Assembly (NCBI RefSeq): GCF_900215375.1
Contig: NZ_OBEF01000005.1
Coordinates: forward strand, 186,001 to 250,000
Length of the DNA stretch: 64,000 nucleotides
Direction: 5' to 3'
DNA from: Enterobacter sp. CC120223-11
GTDB taxonomy: Bacteria > Pseudomonadota > Gammaproteobacteria > Enterobacterales > Enterobacteriaceae
Part shown: positions 27,461 to 37,199 of the stretch, one piece after another
How the letters are laid out: each line of letters begins with the position of its first letter
Numbering within the stretch: position 1 is the stretch's first letter
Notes under the pieces: model-generated
Seen by the model: the letters and a program-made list of their open reading frames with translations, nothing else
Told to the model about the DNA's origin: nothing
The model's database searches: none
Translations under genes and position numbers: made by a program

Positions 27461-27811
27461 TTAGAAGAAAGTTACGAGTTGCTGTAAGTGGGTTATAGCA
27501 AACAATAAAGCCAGGGAGAGGACCGCGAGGGCGATCAAAAATTTATCACGCACCGCTCTGCTTTGAGAAAAATCCAGGTCTGTAACATTCATCAGGTTAC
27601 GGCTGCGGGTGTAGTGCCAGAGAATAAAACTCACCACCATCAGCACCGCCACCGAGAGCCAGAAAGGCGTGCCTGAACGATGCCAGTTATGTTTGAGGGC
27701 CAGCGCCATCAGCGCGCCGTAGCCAAGCAGCGTGCGAAACCAGGCGAGCGACGTGCGCTCAGGCTGCAAGCCCGGGTCGCTTTCACGACGGGTACGGCGG
27801 CTATCAGGCAT
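27461..27811 (-). CDS. yidG: inner membrane DUF202 protein YidG
   Basis: A protein of 116 residues of the DUF202 family. It has a charged N-terminus and LQPERTSLAWFRTLLGYGAL (residues 16-35), then three membrane helices, as in E. coli YidG. It overlaps the end of yidH by 8 bases, and both are small paralogous membrane proteins of unknown function. Confidence 0.92.
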   Translation of the reverse strand: MPDSRRTRRESDPGLQPERTSLAWFRTLLGYGALMALALKHNWHRSGTPFWLSVAVLMVVSFILWHYTRSRNLMNVTDLDFSQSRAVRDKFLIALAVLSLALLFAITHLQQLVTFF

Positions 27812-28148
27812 AGAACACCAGCCCCATCACCACCGCCGCCACGGCCACCAGCGCCCCACTGATAATCAGCAGGCCGCGCGTGTAGGGCAGATCCCCTTTC
27901 AGGCGCATCGCCCTTTCGTTATTCAGCCAGCGCAAATAGCCGTAAATGGCCAGCGCGCCAGCAAACAGGCACAGCAGCAGCGCCAGCAGTTCGCGAATCA
28001 ACGGCGTGGCGAAATCCGGCGCCAGCTGATCGAGGCCGACACCAGCCGCCAGAAAGCCCAGCGCGGTGCGGATCCACGCCAGGAATGTGCGTTCGTTTGC
28101 CAACGAGAAGCGGTAGTCTGGCGCTTCGCCGAGGCGGGATAGCTTCAT
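27804..28148 (-). CDS. yidH: inner membrane DUF202 protein YidH
   Basis: A protein of 114 residues beginning MKLSRLGEAPDYRFSLANER, as E. coli YidH does, with the DUF202 motif NERTFLAWIRTALGFLAAGVG and three membrane helices. The frame stays open to 28217, but those 23 extra codons are encoded by the repeat at 28167-28204 (they read PLPKGEGE) and are not part of the gene. The start ATG 28148 is preceded by AAGGAGC. It forms a unit with yidG. Confidence 0.93.
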   Translation of the reverse strand: MKLSRLGEAPDYRFSLANERTFLAWIRTALGFLAAGVGLDQLAPDFATPLIRELLALLLCLFAGALAIYGYLRWLNNERAMRLKGDLPYTRGLLIISGALVAVAAVVMGLVFYA

Positions 28149-28164
28149 TGTTGCTCCTTTATCG

Positions 28165-28206
28165 TATTCTCCCTCTCCCTTTGGGAGAGGGCCGGGGAGA
28201 GGGGGA
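28165..28206. repeat. dispersed palindromic repeat (GGGAGAGGG family)
   Basis: CCCTCTCCC-TTT-GGGAGAGGG followed by CCGGGGAGAGGGGG. The same arms recur at 30260-30285, 39071-39164, 53420-53440 and 55661-55733, always between genes. It lies directly upstream of yidH. Confidence 0.85.
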
Positions 28207-28432
28207 AATCGACTCAAAACTTCTGTTTCTTCTCTTCCACCTTAACACCCTCCGTGGGCAGGCCGGTATCGTCGCGTTAGCCCCCTCCGGGCGCGGGCGG
28301 AATGCCCCCATCCAGCGATCCGCATTCGCCTGAAGGATATTCTCGCCGGGCAAAATGTCGGGCTGATGAATCCCTGTCAGGTCATCACAGGCGTTCAAAC
28401 GCAGATTTGGCCTCTCGCCGTCGGAACTTCTG

Positions 28433-28452
28433 AAGGGGGAATGATCCCCCTT
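28433..28452. terminator. hairpin downstream of yidE
   Basis: AAGGGGGA-ATGA-TCCCCCTT is a perfect 8-base stem 12 bases from the yidE stop. No T run follows on the minus strand, so it may be only a protective 3' structure. The preceding 28207-28432 shows no convincing gene. Confidence 0.45.
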
Positions 28453-28463
28453 AGGTAAGAACG

Positions 28464-30119
28464 CTATGCCCAGAACAGCACGGCCAGCAGCTGCGGCGTG
28501 ATGATGCGCAGGAACATTACCAGCGGGTAGACCGTGGCATAAGAGAGCGCCGCCGCGCCGCTGGTGGCGTGCAGATTGTTGGCAAAGGCCAGCGCGGGTG
28601 GGTCAGTCATCGAGCCCGCGAGCATGCCGCAGATCGTCAGATAGTTCATTTTGGCGAGTATTCGCGCCAGGATACCCACCGTCAGCAGCGGCACGGCGGT
28701 GATGAAAATGCCATAGCCAATCCAGCTCAGGCCATCGCCTTCTGTCAGCGTCCGCACAAAATCACCGCCGGACTTGAGGCCCACCACCGCCAGGAACAGC
28801 ACAATCCCCAGCTCGCGTAGCGCGAGGTTGGCGCTCGGTGGCATAAACCAGTACAGCTTGCCGATGCTGCCAATGCGCCCGAGGATCAGCGCCATAATCA
28901 GTGGCCCGCCTGCCAGGCCTAGCTTGAGCGCCACCGGGAAGCCTGGAATAAACAGCGGCACGGAGCCCAGCAGTACGCCCAGCCCGATACCGATAAACAC
29001 CGGCAGCATCTGCACCTGCTGAAGTTTTTGCAGCACGTTACCGACTTCCGCCGCTACCGCATCAATGGACGCCGGACGCCCGACCAGGTTGAGGATATCG
29101 CCAAACTGCAGGCTGGCATTGCTGCTGGCCACCAGTTCGACACCCGCACGATTAAGCCGCGAGATCACGACGTCATAGCGCTGTTTAAAGTGCAGATCGC
29201 GGATTTTCTTGCCTAATACCTTCTCATTGGTGACCACAACGCGCTCTACCTTCAGATCCGTTCCGCGCGTGGAGAGCGACGTTTCCACCTCTTTGCCGAT
29301 CACCAGCTGCGCGCTGTGCAGGTCAGCCTGAAGCCCGACCAGATGCAGCAAATCTCCGGACTGAATTACCGTTCCCGGCGAAGGCACCATCAGCATGTCG
29401 TCGCGCTTCAGACGCGAGCAGATGATTTTGTCGCTGTTAAGCACGGGGACGTCCTGAATCGCAAGATTGTGCAGATTTGGGTTTTCGACGCGAATGTTAA
29501 TGGTGTGCAGATGGCTGTGTCCGTTCCCGGCCTGCGCATCAAACTGCTGCGCTTCTTTCTCAACGTTCACCCGGAAAAAGAGCCGCACCAGCCACATGGT
29601 CAACAGAATGCCGCAGATGCCGAACGGGTAGGCCATCGCGTAGCTCATGCCCATTTGATCGACCACGTCAGACGGCACGCCGAGGTCGCGCAGGATCTGC
29701 TGCCCGGCGCCGAGAGCAGGCGTATTAGTGACGGCCCCGGAGAATATCCCGAGCATGACAGGCAGAGGGATGGCGAAGAGCTTATGCAGCAGCGCGGTGA
29801 CCACGCCACCCAGCACAACAATCAGAATGGCAAAGAGATTGAGCCGCAGGCCAGACACCCGCAAAGAGGCAAAGAACCCCGGCCCCACCTGAATCCCGAT
29901 GGTGTAGACGAACAGGATCAGGCCGAACTCCTGAATAAAGTGCAGCATGGGGCTACTGAGCGTGACGCCCGCCTGTTCGACAAAATGGCCAACAATAATG
30001 CCGCCAAACAGCACCCCGCCGATGCCAAACCCGACGCCGCGAATTTTAATGTTACCAATCCACAGCCCCACAACCGCCACCAGCGCCAGAACGCTGACGG
30101 TTAATGCTATATCACTCAT
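28464..30119 (-). CDS. yidE: YidE, AspT/YidE-family putative transporter with RCK_C domains
   Basis: A membrane protein of 551 residues with N- and C-terminal blocks of five to six helices (for example [34 protein letters not shown] and [20 protein letters not shown]) around two soluble RCK_C regulatory domains (residues 190-370). This layout defines the AspT/YidE exchanger family; its substrate is not known. The longer open frame to 30200 contains unrelated sequence, so ATG 30119 (MSDIALTV) is used. It is oriented away from ibpB, with a terminator between them. Confidence 0.93.
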   Translation of the reverse strand: MSDIALTVSVLALVAVVGLWIGNIKIRGVGFGIGGVLFGGIIVGHFVEQAGVTLSSPMLHFIQEFGLILFVYTIGIQVGPGFFASLRVSGLRLNLFAILIVVLGGVVTALLHKLFAIPLPVMLGIFSGAVTNTPALGAGQQILRDLGVPSDVVDQMGMSYAMAYPFGICGILLTMWLVRLFFRVNVEKEAQQFDAQAGNGHSHLHTINIRVENPNLHNLAIQDVPVLNSDKIICSRLKRDDMLMVPSPGTVIQSGDLLHLVGLQADLHSAQLVIGKEVETSLSTRGTDLKVERVVVTNEKVLGKKIRDLHFKQRYDVVISRLNRAGVELVASSNASLQFGDILNLVGRPASIDAVAAEVGNVLQKLQQVQMLPVFIGIGLGVLLGSVPLFIPGFPVALKLGLAGGPLIMALILGRIGSIGKLYWFMPPSANLALRELGIVLFLAVVGLKSGGDFVRTLTEGDGLSWIGYGIFITAVPLLTVGILARILAKMNYLTICGMLAGSMTDPPALAFANNLHATSGAAALSYATVYPLVMFLRIITPQLLAVLFWA

Positions 30120-30219
30120 CGTCTTTTCCCTGTGAATAACATTACTGATAGAAGGGATTCTGGCAGAGCGGGACAGAAATGTATTGATCGCGGCGCACAA
30201 AAAAGCCCGGTGGTAAAAG

Positions 30220-30253
30220 CAAAACGGCCACTCGAAGGGTGACCGTTTTTAGT
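30220..30253 (-). terminator. terminator of the ibpAB operon
   Basis: A 12-base stem with one mismatch (AAACGGCCACTC / GGGTGACCGTTT on the plus strand), followed by TTTTGCTTTT on the minus strand, lies 48 bases after the ibpB stop. A GGGAGAGGG-family repeat (30260-30285) stands between it and ibpB. Confidence 0.8.
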
Positions 30254-30299
30254 GTTTGCACCCTCTCTACGTGGGAGAGGGTACCAGGCCGCAGAGGCC

Positions 30300-30728
30300 T
30301 TAGCTATTCAACGCCGGACGTTCGCTGATGGCAATGCGCTGCGGAGCGATGGCGTCCGGGACATTGCGGGTTAAATCAATATGCAGCAGGCCGTTGGTGA
30401 AGGTCGCGCCTGAGACTTCCATATGCTCTGCAAGCGTGAAGCTCAGATTGAACGGCTGCGTCAGCAGGCCCTGATGCAGGAAAGCAGGGGCTTTTTCAGG
30501 CTGTACCGGCGTGCCTTTGACTGTCAGACGAGTCCCTTCCAGCTGCACGTCGAGCTCTTCCTGCCGGAAGCCTGCCAGCGCCAGCGTGATGCGGTAGTGG
30601 TTATCGTCGCTTTTTTCGATGTTGTACGGCGGGAAGCCCTGAGTTTCCGGGGTGTTCAGCATCGCGTTGGCCAGTTTATCAAAGCCGATCCACTGACGCA
30701 GCATGGGGGTTAAATCGTAGTTACGCAT
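30300..30728 (-). CDS. ibpB: small heat-shock protein IbpB
   Basis: A small heat-shock chaperone of 142 residues with an alpha-crystallin domain: [20 protein letters not shown] near residue 45 and [19 protein letters not shown] near residue 70, then [23 protein letters not shown]. It binds aggregating proteins with IbpA and hands them to ClpB/DnaK. The conserved I-x-I type end is replaced by IAISERPAL. It lies 94 bases after ibpA and is cotranscribed, and the hairpin at 30737-30752 covers its ribosome site. Confidence 0.96.
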   Translation of the reverse strand: MRNYDLTPMLRQWIGFDKLANAMLNTPETQGFPPYNIEKSDDNHYRITLALAGFRQEELDVQLEGTRLTVKGTPVQPEKAPAFLHQGLLTQPFNLSFTLAEHMEVSGATFTNGLLHIDLTRNVPDAIAPQRIAISERPALNS

Positions 30729-30736
30729 GGTATTTC

Positions 30737-30752
30737 TCCTTCAAAGAAGCGA
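30737..30752 (-). promoter_or_regulatory. ROSE-like RNA-thermometer hairpin before ibpB
   Basis: The minus-strand leader reads TCGCTTC-TTT-GAAGGA, in which the AGGA of the ribosome site pairs with TC-CTT and one G stays unpaired. A bulged G opposite the ribosome site in a short UCGCUU stem is the ROSE pattern, so heat melting of this hairpin probably frees translation. Confidence 0.7.
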
Positions 30753-30822
30753 GTTAAGCCAGCACGCTCCCTGACGGCGAGCATGTGGTGGTTTTTCGGG
30801 CGGCGCGGGCCGCCCAACAGAA

Positions 30823-31236
30823 TTAGTTAATTTCGATGCGACGCGGTTTGTTCGCTTCCGGAACGACGCGCTGCAAATCGACGTACAGCAGGCCATTCAC
30901 CAGGTTTGCACCTTTGACATGAATGTTTTCTGCCAGCTGGAATTTGCGCTCAAAATTGCGTTCGGCGATGCCCTGATAGAGATAGGTACGTTCTTTTTGT
31001 TCGTCAGGGTGCGAGCCTTTCACCACCAGCAGGTTATCCTGAGCTGTGATTTCCAGTTCGCTTTCGGCGAAACCGGCCACGGCGATGGCGATGCGGTAGT
31101 GGTTTTCGTCAACCAGTTCAACGTTATACGGAGGGTAGCCGCCGTTGCTTTGGCTCTGATTGTTTTCAAGCAGGTTGAACAGACGGTCGAAACCAATCGC
31201 GGAACGGTACAGCGGGGAGAGATCGAAGTTACGCAT
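30823..31236 (-). CDS. ibpA: small heat-shock protein IbpA
   Basis: An alpha-crystallin-type chaperone of 137 residues: [20 protein letters not shown] at the start, [20 protein letters not shown] near residue 45, [20 protein letters not shown] near residue 68 and [19 protein letters not shown] near residue 95. IbpA binds aggregates and co-oligomerises with IbpB. In E. coli it also represses its own translation by binding the thermometer. The leader contains the ROSE-like hairpin at 31246-31264 and a sigma-32 promoter further up. Confidence 0.97.
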   Translation of the reverse strand: MRNFDLSPLYRSAIGFDRLFNLLENNQSQSNGGYPPYNVELVDENHYRIAIAVAGFAESELEITAQDNLLVVKGSHPDEQKERTYLYQGIAERNFERKFQLAENIHVKGANLVNGLLYVDLQRVVPEANKPRRIEIN

Positions 31237-31245
31237 AATAATAAA

Positions 31246-31264
31246 GCTCCTGAAATCAGCGAGA
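31246..31264 (-). promoter_or_regulatory. ROSE-type RNA thermometer before ibpA
   Basis: In the minus-strand leader CTCGCTGA-TT-TCAGGAG, the ribosome site AGGAG pairs with the CUC/CUGA strand, leaving one bulged G. This is the classical terminal hairpin of ROSE elements, found in ibpA leaders of enterobacteria. The untranslated region from about 31336 carries further complementarity. Confidence 0.85.
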
Positions 31265-31342
31265 ATTTACTGACCTTCCACAATGGACAGGTCGTGAACC
31301 CGGAACACCCCTCAGGCATGTTCTTCAGTGGGTACATTCTTA

Positions 31343-31370
31343 AAATGGGATTTGCGGAACGATTATCAAG
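31343..31370 (-). promoter_or_regulatory. sigma-32 heat-shock promoter of ibpA
   Basis: On the minus strand CTTGATA (31364-31370), 14 bases, then CCCATTT (31343-31349). This matches the sigma-32 pattern CTTGAA-N13-15-CCCCAT-T closely and lies about 100 bases upstream of ibpA, as in E. coli. Confidence 0.8.
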
Positions 31371-31545
31371 GGCAAAGGTCTTACTTTTTTTGCACTTTTG
31401 GTCACAGGGCATAGACTGAAGGACTGCACGGATGCCGAAAGTGCGACAGGTGCCACAGAGCACCGTATTCGGACTATTTATTTTTTCAGCGGGCCGTTAT
31501 AACCCGATAGACAGGCACTCTGGGTGCCGACAACGATGATAGCGC

Positions 31546-31878
31546 ATGATGAAAACGTTAATATTGAAAACCGTTTTATTCTCAGGGATGGTTCTGTTGG
31601 CAGGGTGTTCCAGCGTGATGTCTCACACCGGCGGCAAAGAGGGAACCTACCCCGGCACGCGCGCCAGTGCAGAGATGGTCGGGGACGATGACACCAACTG
31701 GGGCACGAAAACCCTCGTTCTGCTGGATTTACCCTTTACTGCCGTCGCCGATACGCTGCTGCTGCCGTGGGATTTTTTCCGCAAGGACAACTCGGTCCGC
31801 TCGCGCGTAGAGAAAAGCGAGCAGCAAACGCAGGCGATGAATGCCGTGATCCCACCTGCGGCGATGCCCGATCGCTGA
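31546..31878 (+). CDS. yidQ: YidQ family lipoprotein
   Basis: A protein of 110 residues with a lipoprotein signal peptide, LLAGCSS lipobox (cysteine at residue 21), and a conserved mature part (SHTGGKEGTYPGTRASAEM, then LPFTAVADTLLLPWDFFRKD). It corresponds to E. coli YidQ, a DUF1375-type lipoprotein of unknown function, probably outer-membrane anchored. A second ATG follows directly at 31549. It is divergent from ibpA, across about 300 bases that hold the ibpA promoter, and converges on yidR with a 1-base gap. Confidence 0.93.
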   Translation: MMKTLILKTVLFSGMVLLAGCSSVMSHTGGKEGTYPGTRASAEMVGDDDTNWGTKTLVLLDLPFTAVADTLLLPWDFFRKDNSVRSRVEKSEQQTQAMNAVIPPAAMPDR

Positions 31879-31879
31879 T

Positions 31880-33103
31880 TCAGACGCCCGTGTTCGTTAT
31901 CCAGAGCTGACGATAACCGCCTGTCACCTGCATCCAGGCCACAAACTCCCCCGCCGGTGAGAACACGATGGCGTCGCCCGACGGCGGATTTTCATGATCG
32001 GCCGTCAAAAAGCGAATCTCCCCACTTTGCGCATCGCACAGCGCAATCCGGTTTTCCAGCACAAACCCCAGCCACTCTCCTGACGGATGCCAGTTGAAAG
32101 CGGACTGAATACCGCTGCTCTGCGTCAGCTGGCGCAGACCGCTACCGTCCGGCGCAATCAGCCAGAGCTGAACCACGCCCGCTTCATCGCGCATCAGAAA
32201 TGCGATAGTGTCGCCTTGCGGATTGCAGCGAACCCAGTGACGCGGTGCGTTCACCAGCCCCGGAAATGCGCTATCGTGCGTATATGTCAGGCGACGCTGA
32301 ACCACGCCCGCAGGCGGGGCGGGCATTGTGCTTTCGGTCCCACAAAGCGGCGCGTCGCCTGCCTGCTGCCAGCCTGATTTTTCTTTCGGTAAATCAACGA
32401 TAAACAGCTCCGGGATTTTCTCCCCGCTCAGCGACAGCGTATCGCCGATAAACGCCAGCCGATCGTTACCCACCCAGCCTTCTTCGTAGGCGCGATTGAT
32501 TTCATCGCTGCCGGGCTTCGGAGTAGGCGTGGCCTGGCTCACCAGCACGCACCAGTGGCTGCCCGCATAATTGCGTGGATGATCGCCCAATAGCGTGACG
32601 GGCCCGAATGGCGCTGCCACGCCGACATTACGCAAATCCAGCGTGGGGTCGAGTTCATGCAATACGTGATCGTTATAAGTGAAACTCACCGTTTCGCCGT
32701 TCGGGCTGTAGACATGAACATGGCTGCCGCCTCGCAGCGCACCAGGGGTAAACGGCGGGGTGATATCCATAGCATCAAGATTGCGGGTTTCGTTCCGCTG
32801 CGTCACCACGCCCCGGCGATGGTGAAAATCGTAGTGCCAGTCAGCATCCGGGTTTTCCGGGCCGTGAATAAAAACGTAGCGATTTTCATGCGGATGCACG
32901 GTAACGACGCCCACCTGTGCGCCGTCCGTCGCCTGGTAAATCACTTCAGTTTCACCGCTATAAACGTTAACTCGCTCGATGGTTTCACCGGTAAACGATG
33001 CGCCTGATGGACGCACGTCAAACGCCAGCCAATGGCCGTCCGCCGTCCAGGTTTGGGTGTTGGTTAACTGGTGATGACGAGGAGCAAAAGTGAGTTGTTT
33101 CAT
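31880..33103 (-). CDS. yidR: YidR, beta-propeller (TolB/WD40-like) protein
   Basis: A protein of 407 residues with repeated beta-propeller blades: QTWTADGHWLAFDVRPSGAS near residue 15, VHVYSPNGETVSFTYNDHVL near residue 130, HWVRCNPQGDTIAFLMRD near residue 275 and SAFNWHPSGEWLGFVLENR near residue 330, all in the TolB-like pattern. It has no signal peptide, so it is cytoplasmic. The frame is open up to 33145, but the family start MKQLTFAPR at 33103, with GGAGG before it, is chosen. Function unknown. The cbrA gene that flanks it in E. coli is absent here, and dgoT lies next. Confidence 0.93.
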   Translation of the reverse strand: MKQLTFAPRHHQLTNTQTWTADGHWLAFDVRPSGASFTGETIERVNVYSGETEVIYQATDGAQVGVVTVHPHENRYVFIHGPENPDADWHYDFHHRRGVVTQRNETRNLDAMDITPPFTPGALRGGSHVHVYSPNGETVSFTYNDHVLHELDPTLDLRNVGVAAPFGPVTLLGDHPRNYAGSHWCVLVSQATPTPKPGSDEINRAYEEGWVGNDRLAFIGDTLSLSGEKIPELFIVDLPKEKSGWQQAGDAPLCGTESTMPAPPAGVVQRRLTYTHDSAFPGLVNAPRHWVRCNPQGDTIAFLMRDEAGVVQLWLIAPDGSGLRQLTQSSGIQSAFNWHPSGEWLGFVLENRIALCDAQSGEIRFLTADHENPPSGDAIVFSPAGEFVAWMQVTGGYRQLWITNTGV

Positions 33104-33154
33104 GGAGGAACCCTGATGCGCGTGAATCGCATCAGGGTATAGCAAGGCAGGAAT

Positions 33155-34447
33155 TTAGCCTACACGTTTCACATCACCGACCAGCAGGATGTAGGAGAGC
33201 GCGCCAATCAGGGTGATCACCGAGATATAGGTCAACGCAGGGGCAAAGCCGTGGGCCTGCGCCAGGTAGCCAATCACCAGTGGGACGGTGATACCGCCGA
33301 GGCCGCCCGCGAAGTTGAACACCCCACCGGTCAGGCCAATCAAACGCATCGGCGCAAGAGAAGAAACCAGCGACCAGGTGATGGACGCAAAGCCGTTACC
33401 GAAGAAGGCTACCGCCATCAGCACGGTGATCCACACTGGGTCGTTGGTGTAGTTGGCGCCCATAATGCAGGTGGAGATCAGCAGGCCACAGATAATCGGC
33501 AGCTTACGCGAGAAGCCAATGGAGTAGCCTTTGCGGACCAGGCGATCGGCAATCCAGCCCGACAGCAGTACGCCCACGAACGCCGCCAGGAACGGCACCG
33601 TGGTCATAAAGCCTGCTTTCAGGGCGGTGATGCCTTTTTCCTGAGTCAGATAGTTCGGGAACCAGGTCAGGAAGAACCACAGAGTGGAGGCAATCGCGAA
33701 CTGACCCAAATAAACGCCCACCAGCTTGCGATGGAACACCAGTTTCCAGTCAGCTTTGGTCAACGGCGCGCTGACTTTGTTTTCAATCTGCGCATCGCCG
33801 TCAATCAGGCCGCCGCCCTGCTCAATGTAGTCCAGCTCCGCCTGAGTGATGCCTTTGGTTTTGCGCGGTGCCTGATAAACCTTATGCCAGATCAGCGCCC
33901 AGATAATGCCGATGCCCCCGGTCACAATAAACACCCAGTGCCAGCTCAGCATCTCCTGGATCCAGATCAGCAATGGCGTCAGGAACGCCAGGCCGACGAA
34001 CTGCCCGGATGTGTAGAAGCCGACAGCCGAAGCACGTTCATGCTCAGGGAACCAGCTGGTCACCATGCGGTTGTTGGTCGGGAAGGCGGGCGCTTCAAAC
34101 ACGCCGGTAATGGCGCGCAGGCCAATCAGCGACAGCAGCCCGGTGGCGAAGCCCTGGAACAGCGTGGCAACAGACCAGCCCATAATGGCGATAAAGTAAG
34201 TGGTGCGGGAGCCTAAACGGTCGAGCACGCGCCCACCGGGGATCTGGCAAAGCGTATACATCCAGGCAAACGCCGAGAAGATATAGCCCATTTCCGTTTT
34301 GGTAATCCCAAACTCTTCCTGAATATGCGCCGAAGCGACCGCAAGGTTGGCGCGATCGACGTAGCAAATCACCACGGTAATAAAAATCATCAGCAGCGTC
34401 AGGTAGCGACGACGCCCGGTTTTAGCGGTAGTCACAGAAATATCCAT
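33155..34447 (-). CDS. dgoT: D-galactonate MFS transporter
   Basis: A 12-helix major facilitator protein of 430 residues of the anion:cation symporter family. It has [12 protein letters not shown]-like start [20 protein letters not shown] (residues 11-30), [17 protein letters not shown], and [20 protein letters not shown] near residue 123, and matches E. coli DgoT. It imports D-galactonate with protons for the DgoD/K/A enzymes encoded upstream in the operon. A REP-like element sits in the dgoD-dgoT gap. Confidence 0.95.
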   Translation of the reverse strand: MDISVTTAKTGRRRYLTLLMIFITVVICYVDRANLAVASAHIQEEFGITKTEMGYIFSAFAWMYTLCQIPGGRVLDRLGSRTTYFIAIMGWSVATLFQGFATGLLSLIGLRAITGVFEAPAFPTNNRMVTSWFPEHERASAVGFYTSGQFVGLAFLTPLLIWIQEMLSWHWVFIVTGGIGIIWALIWHKVYQAPRKTKGITQAELDYIEQGGGLIDGDAQIENKVSAPLTKADWKLVFHRKLVGVYLGQFAIASTLWFFLTWFPNYLTQEKGITALKAGFMTTVPFLAAFVGVLLSGWIADRLVRKGYSIGFSRKLPIICGLLISTCIMGANYTNDPVWITVLMAVAFFGNGFASITWSLVSSLAPMRLIGLTGGVFNFAGGLGGITVPLVIGYLAQAHGFAPALTYISVITLIGALSYILLVGDVKRVG

Positions 34448-34534
34448 TCATCTGTCTCCAGATTTTGGGCATAGCGCGGCTGGTCACCATGCCCTGTTAT
34501 ATACAGAGGGTTATATTTTTTTATTTAATATTTT

Positions 34535-34564
34535 GCCCGGTGGCGCGTGGCTTACCGAGCCTGC
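34535..34564. repeat. REP-like palindrome between dgoD and dgoT
   Basis: GCCCGGTGGCGCGTGGCTTACCGAGCCTGC, a REP-type palindrome in the dgo operon. It could lower dgoT expression relative to the upstream genes by stabilising the upstream mRNA. Confidence 0.7.
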
Positions 34565-34574
34565 GACGTGGTGT

Positions 34575-35723
34575 TTACCATTCCGCGACGCTGCCATCCG
34601 GGTAACGCCAAAGCGGGTTACGCCAGTCCGGGGCCTGCTTGCTCATTTCGATGACTTTCGCTTCGTCAATCTCCACGCCCAGGCCCGGCTTCATCAGCGG
34701 TCTGAAATAGCCGCCGTCCATGCTGAAGTCTTCTTTATTGATAACAAAGTCGAGCAGCTCCGCACCTTTGTTGTAGTGAATGCCCATACTCTGCTCCTGC
34801 AACACGGCGTTGCGGGAAACAAAATCGATGTGCAGACAGGCCGCCAGCGCAATAGGGCCCAGCGGGCAGTGCGGTGCCAGCGACACATCATAGGCTTCGG
34901 CCATTGCCGCAATTTTGTGACATTCGGTGATGCCGCCTGCGTGAGAGAGATCGGGCTGCAAAATCGCCAGACCGCCTGCCTCTAACACGCGTTTGAACTC
35001 GAAGCGCGAGAACATGCGCTCGCCTGCGGCAATCGGAATATGGGTTTGCTCGGCAAGCTTCGGATAGTATTCCGCCTGCTCCGCCAGCACCGGCTCTTCG
35101 ATAAACAGCGGGCGATAGGGCTCCAGCTCTTTGATCAGCACTTTCGCCATCGGCGCGCTGACGCGACCGTGGAAATCGAGGCCAAACTCAATCTCATTGC
35201 CGAACGCTTCGCGAATTTGCGCCACGGTATGCACCGCCGCGTCCACGCTGCGGGAGCTGTCGATAATGCCCATCTCTTCGCAGCCGTTCAGCTTGAAGGT
35301 GTCGAAGCCAATGCCGCGCAGGGTTTTGATGCCATCAATGACATCTGCCGGACGATCGCCGCCCACCCAGCTGTAGGCTTTAATTTTGTCGCGCACCAGG
35401 CCGCCCATCAGCTGCCACACCGGCGCGCCGAGCACTTTGCCTTTGATGTCCCACAATGCCTGGTCGATACCGGCGATGGCGCTCATCAGGATCGGGCCGC
35501 CGCGGTAGAAACCGCCGCGATACATCACCTGCCACAAGTCATTAATGCGCGCAGGGTCCTGACCAATCAGGTATTCACCCAACTCATGCACGGCGGCTTC
35601 CACCGTCCGCGCTTTGCCTTCGATAACGGGTTCGCCCCAGCCAATTACGCCTTCATCGGTTTCGATTTTCAGGAACATCCAGCGCGGCGGTAAGCGGTAG
35701 GTTGTCAGTTTGGTGATTTTCAT
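34575..35723 (-). CDS. dgoD: D-galactonate dehydratase
   Basis: An enolase-superfamily enzyme of 382 residues that removes water from D-galactonate to 2-keto-3-deoxygalactonate. The N-terminal capping domain has [20 protein letters not shown], and the barrel metal ligands appear in [26 protein letters not shown] and [13 protein letters not shown], with [20 protein letters not shown] and [13 protein letters not shown] following, as in E. coli DgoD. Its start overlaps the dgoA stop by 4 bases (ATGA). Confidence 0.97.
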   Translation of the reverse strand: MKITKLTTYRLPPRWMFLKIETDEGVIGWGEPVIEGKARTVEAAVHELGEYLIGQDPARINDLWQVMYRGGFYRGGPILMSAIAGIDQALWDIKGKVLGAPVWQLMGGLVRDKIKAYSWVGGDRPADVIDGIKTLRGIGFDTFKLNGCEEMGIIDSSRSVDAAVHTVAQIREAFGNEIEFGLDFHGRVSAPMAKVLIKELEPYRPLFIEEPVLAEQAEYYPKLAEQTHIPIAAGERMFSRFEFKRVLEAGGLAILQPDLSHAGGITECHKIAAMAEAYDVSLAPHCPLGPIALAACLHIDFVSRNAVLQEQSMGIHYNKGAELLDFVINKEDFSMDGGYFRPLMKPGLGVEIDEAKVIEMSKQAPDWRNPLWRYPDGSVAEW

Positions 35724-36337
35724 TGGGTGGCCTCCTGCCAGGCTTTTACAAAGGCCGCAGCCTGCTGTGCGGAACGTTCAACGGTTTGCCCGGCGCGATA
35801 GAGATCGCTACCCAGCCCGGCGCCTGCGCAGCCTGCATCCAGCCACACGTTCAGGTTTTCTGGCGTCACGCCGCCAACGGCAAACACCGGCACCTCTTTC
35901 GGCAGCACGGCCTTCAGCGCTTTGATGTAGTCCGGGCCAAACGCCGAGGAAGGGAAAATTTTCAGCGTTTGCGCGCCCGCTTCCAGCGCAGTAAAGGCTT
36001 CAGTTGCCGTGGCACAGCCCGCGCAAACCGTCATGCCGTGCGCGACCGCGCGGCGAATCACGTCGGCGTTAGTGTTCGGCGTGACCACAAGCTTGCTGCC
36101 CATTGCAGCTAATGTGTCGACATCTTCTGGATTCAGTACCGTTCCGGCACCGATCAGCGCCTTATCACCAAATTCCGCCACCATCGCGGCGATACTGGTT
36201 TGCCACTCCGGCGAGTTGAGGGGAATTTCTACGGCGTCGAATCCTGCGTCAAGAATAGCGGCGACGTGGTCGCGCGCCTCTTCCGGCCTGATACCGCGCA
36301 AAATGGCGATCAGCGGAAGTTTAGTTTGCCACTGCAT
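35720..36337 (-). CDS. dgoA: 2-dehydro-3-deoxy-6-phosphogalactonate aldolase
   Basis: A KDPG/KDPGal class I aldolase of 205 residues that splits 2-keto-3-deoxy-6-phosphogalactonate to pyruvate and glyceraldehyde 3-phosphate. It shows [20 protein letters not shown] with the catalytic Glu-related start, [36 protein letters not shown] and the Schiff-base lysine in [18 protein letters not shown]. Its N-terminus overlaps dgoK by 17 bases. Confidence 0.97.
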   Translation of the reverse strand: MQWQTKLPLIAILRGIRPEEARDHVAAILDAGFDAVEIPLNSPEWQTSIAAMVAEFGDKALIGAGTVLNPEDVDTLAAMGSKLVVTPNTNADVIRRAVAHGMTVCAGCATATEAFTALEAGAQTLKIFPSSAFGPDYIKALKAVLPKEVPVFAVGGVTPENLNVWLDAGCAGAGLGSDLYRAGQTVERSAQQAAAFVKAWQEATQ

Positions 36338-37199
36338 GGGCGATGCTCCTTATACCTGCCTGGAATGCCGCGTCGCCGGAAACGAACGTCGAACAGCGCC
36401 CCACGCGGCTTAGCGCCTGCTGGTAGCGGTCGGCGAGGGATTTTCCTGCGACGAGGGTTATCGCCTGTTCACCGGGGAAGCGTTCGCACATCGTTGCGAC
36501 TTCCGCGCCGATAAGCAGGCCGGATAAAAATTCGCTCACCGCTTCGCGCGGAAGATTTCCGAGCACGTGAGAGGCGCGAATTTCAAAAAGCTGCGGCAGC
36601 AGGGCAGGTTCAGAGAGCCCTTTTTCCAGACCGGTGGCGAATGCCTCGGGCGACGTCTCCTGCTCAGGCAGGCCCGCGCCCACCAGCGAATGCTTCAGCA
36701 GAAGATGGTGCAGCTCGCCGGTCATCACGGTCCGGAAATCAAAAATTTGCTGGTTGTCCGCCAGCACCCATTTGCAGTGAGTGCCCGGCATGACGTACAG
36801 CGACGCTGGCGCTAACTGACGAGCGCCCAGAAGCTGGGTCTCTTCACCGCGCATAACGTTGTGGTTGTTGTCTCTCGACACGGAAAGGCCTGGAACTATC
36901 CATACTTTGTCGGCAACGGGCGTTAACTGCTGGCCAATTGCCGAAAAATGCACAGGAACGGGTAAATACGGGGCAATCTTCCAGCCGACGTTGCTGCCGA
37001 CCATGCCCGCCATCAAAACCGGCGTTTCGGCATCACGCCAGCCGGTAGTGATTTCAGCTAACACCGCTTCGGGGGAACGCCCGTTGAGGCGGGTGACGCC
37101 TGCTTCAGATTGCCGGTTCTCCAGGCACTCATCGCCCTGATAAAGCCAGGCGCGCAGGTTGGTCGATCCCCAGTCGATTGCGATGTAGCGTGATGTCAT
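36321..37199 (-). CDS. dgoK: 2-oxo-3-deoxygalactonate kinase
   Basis: A kinase of 292 residues that phosphorylates 2-keto-3-deoxygalactonate with ATP. It starts MTSRYIAIDWGSTNLRAWLY with the ASKHA-type phosphate loop DWGSTNLR, then MAGMVGSNVGW and VMPGTHCKWVLADNQQIFDF. The sequence matches E. coli DgoK. The start overlaps dgoR by 4 bases. Confidence 0.96.
   Translation of the reverse strand: MTSRYIAIDWGSTNLRAWLYQGDECLENRQSEAGVTRLNGRSPEAVLAEITTGWRDAETPVLMAGMVGSNVGWKIAPYLPVPVHFSAIGQQLTPVADKVWIVPGLSVSRDNNHNVMRGEETQLLGARQLAPASLYVMPGTHCKWVLADNQQIFDFRTVMTGELHHLLLKHSLVGAGLPEQETSPEAFATGLEKGLSEPALLPQLFEIRASHVLGNLPREAVSEFLSGLLIGAEVATMCERFPGEQAITLVAGKSLADRYQQALSRVGRCSTFVSGDAAFQAGIRSIAHAVAN

Noticed and set aside
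28159-28398. 79-codon minus-strand ORF between yidH and yidE
   Set aside because: It is largely made of the GGGAGAGGG repeat and low-complexity basic residues, has no ribosome site, and no recognisable family. Treated as chance.
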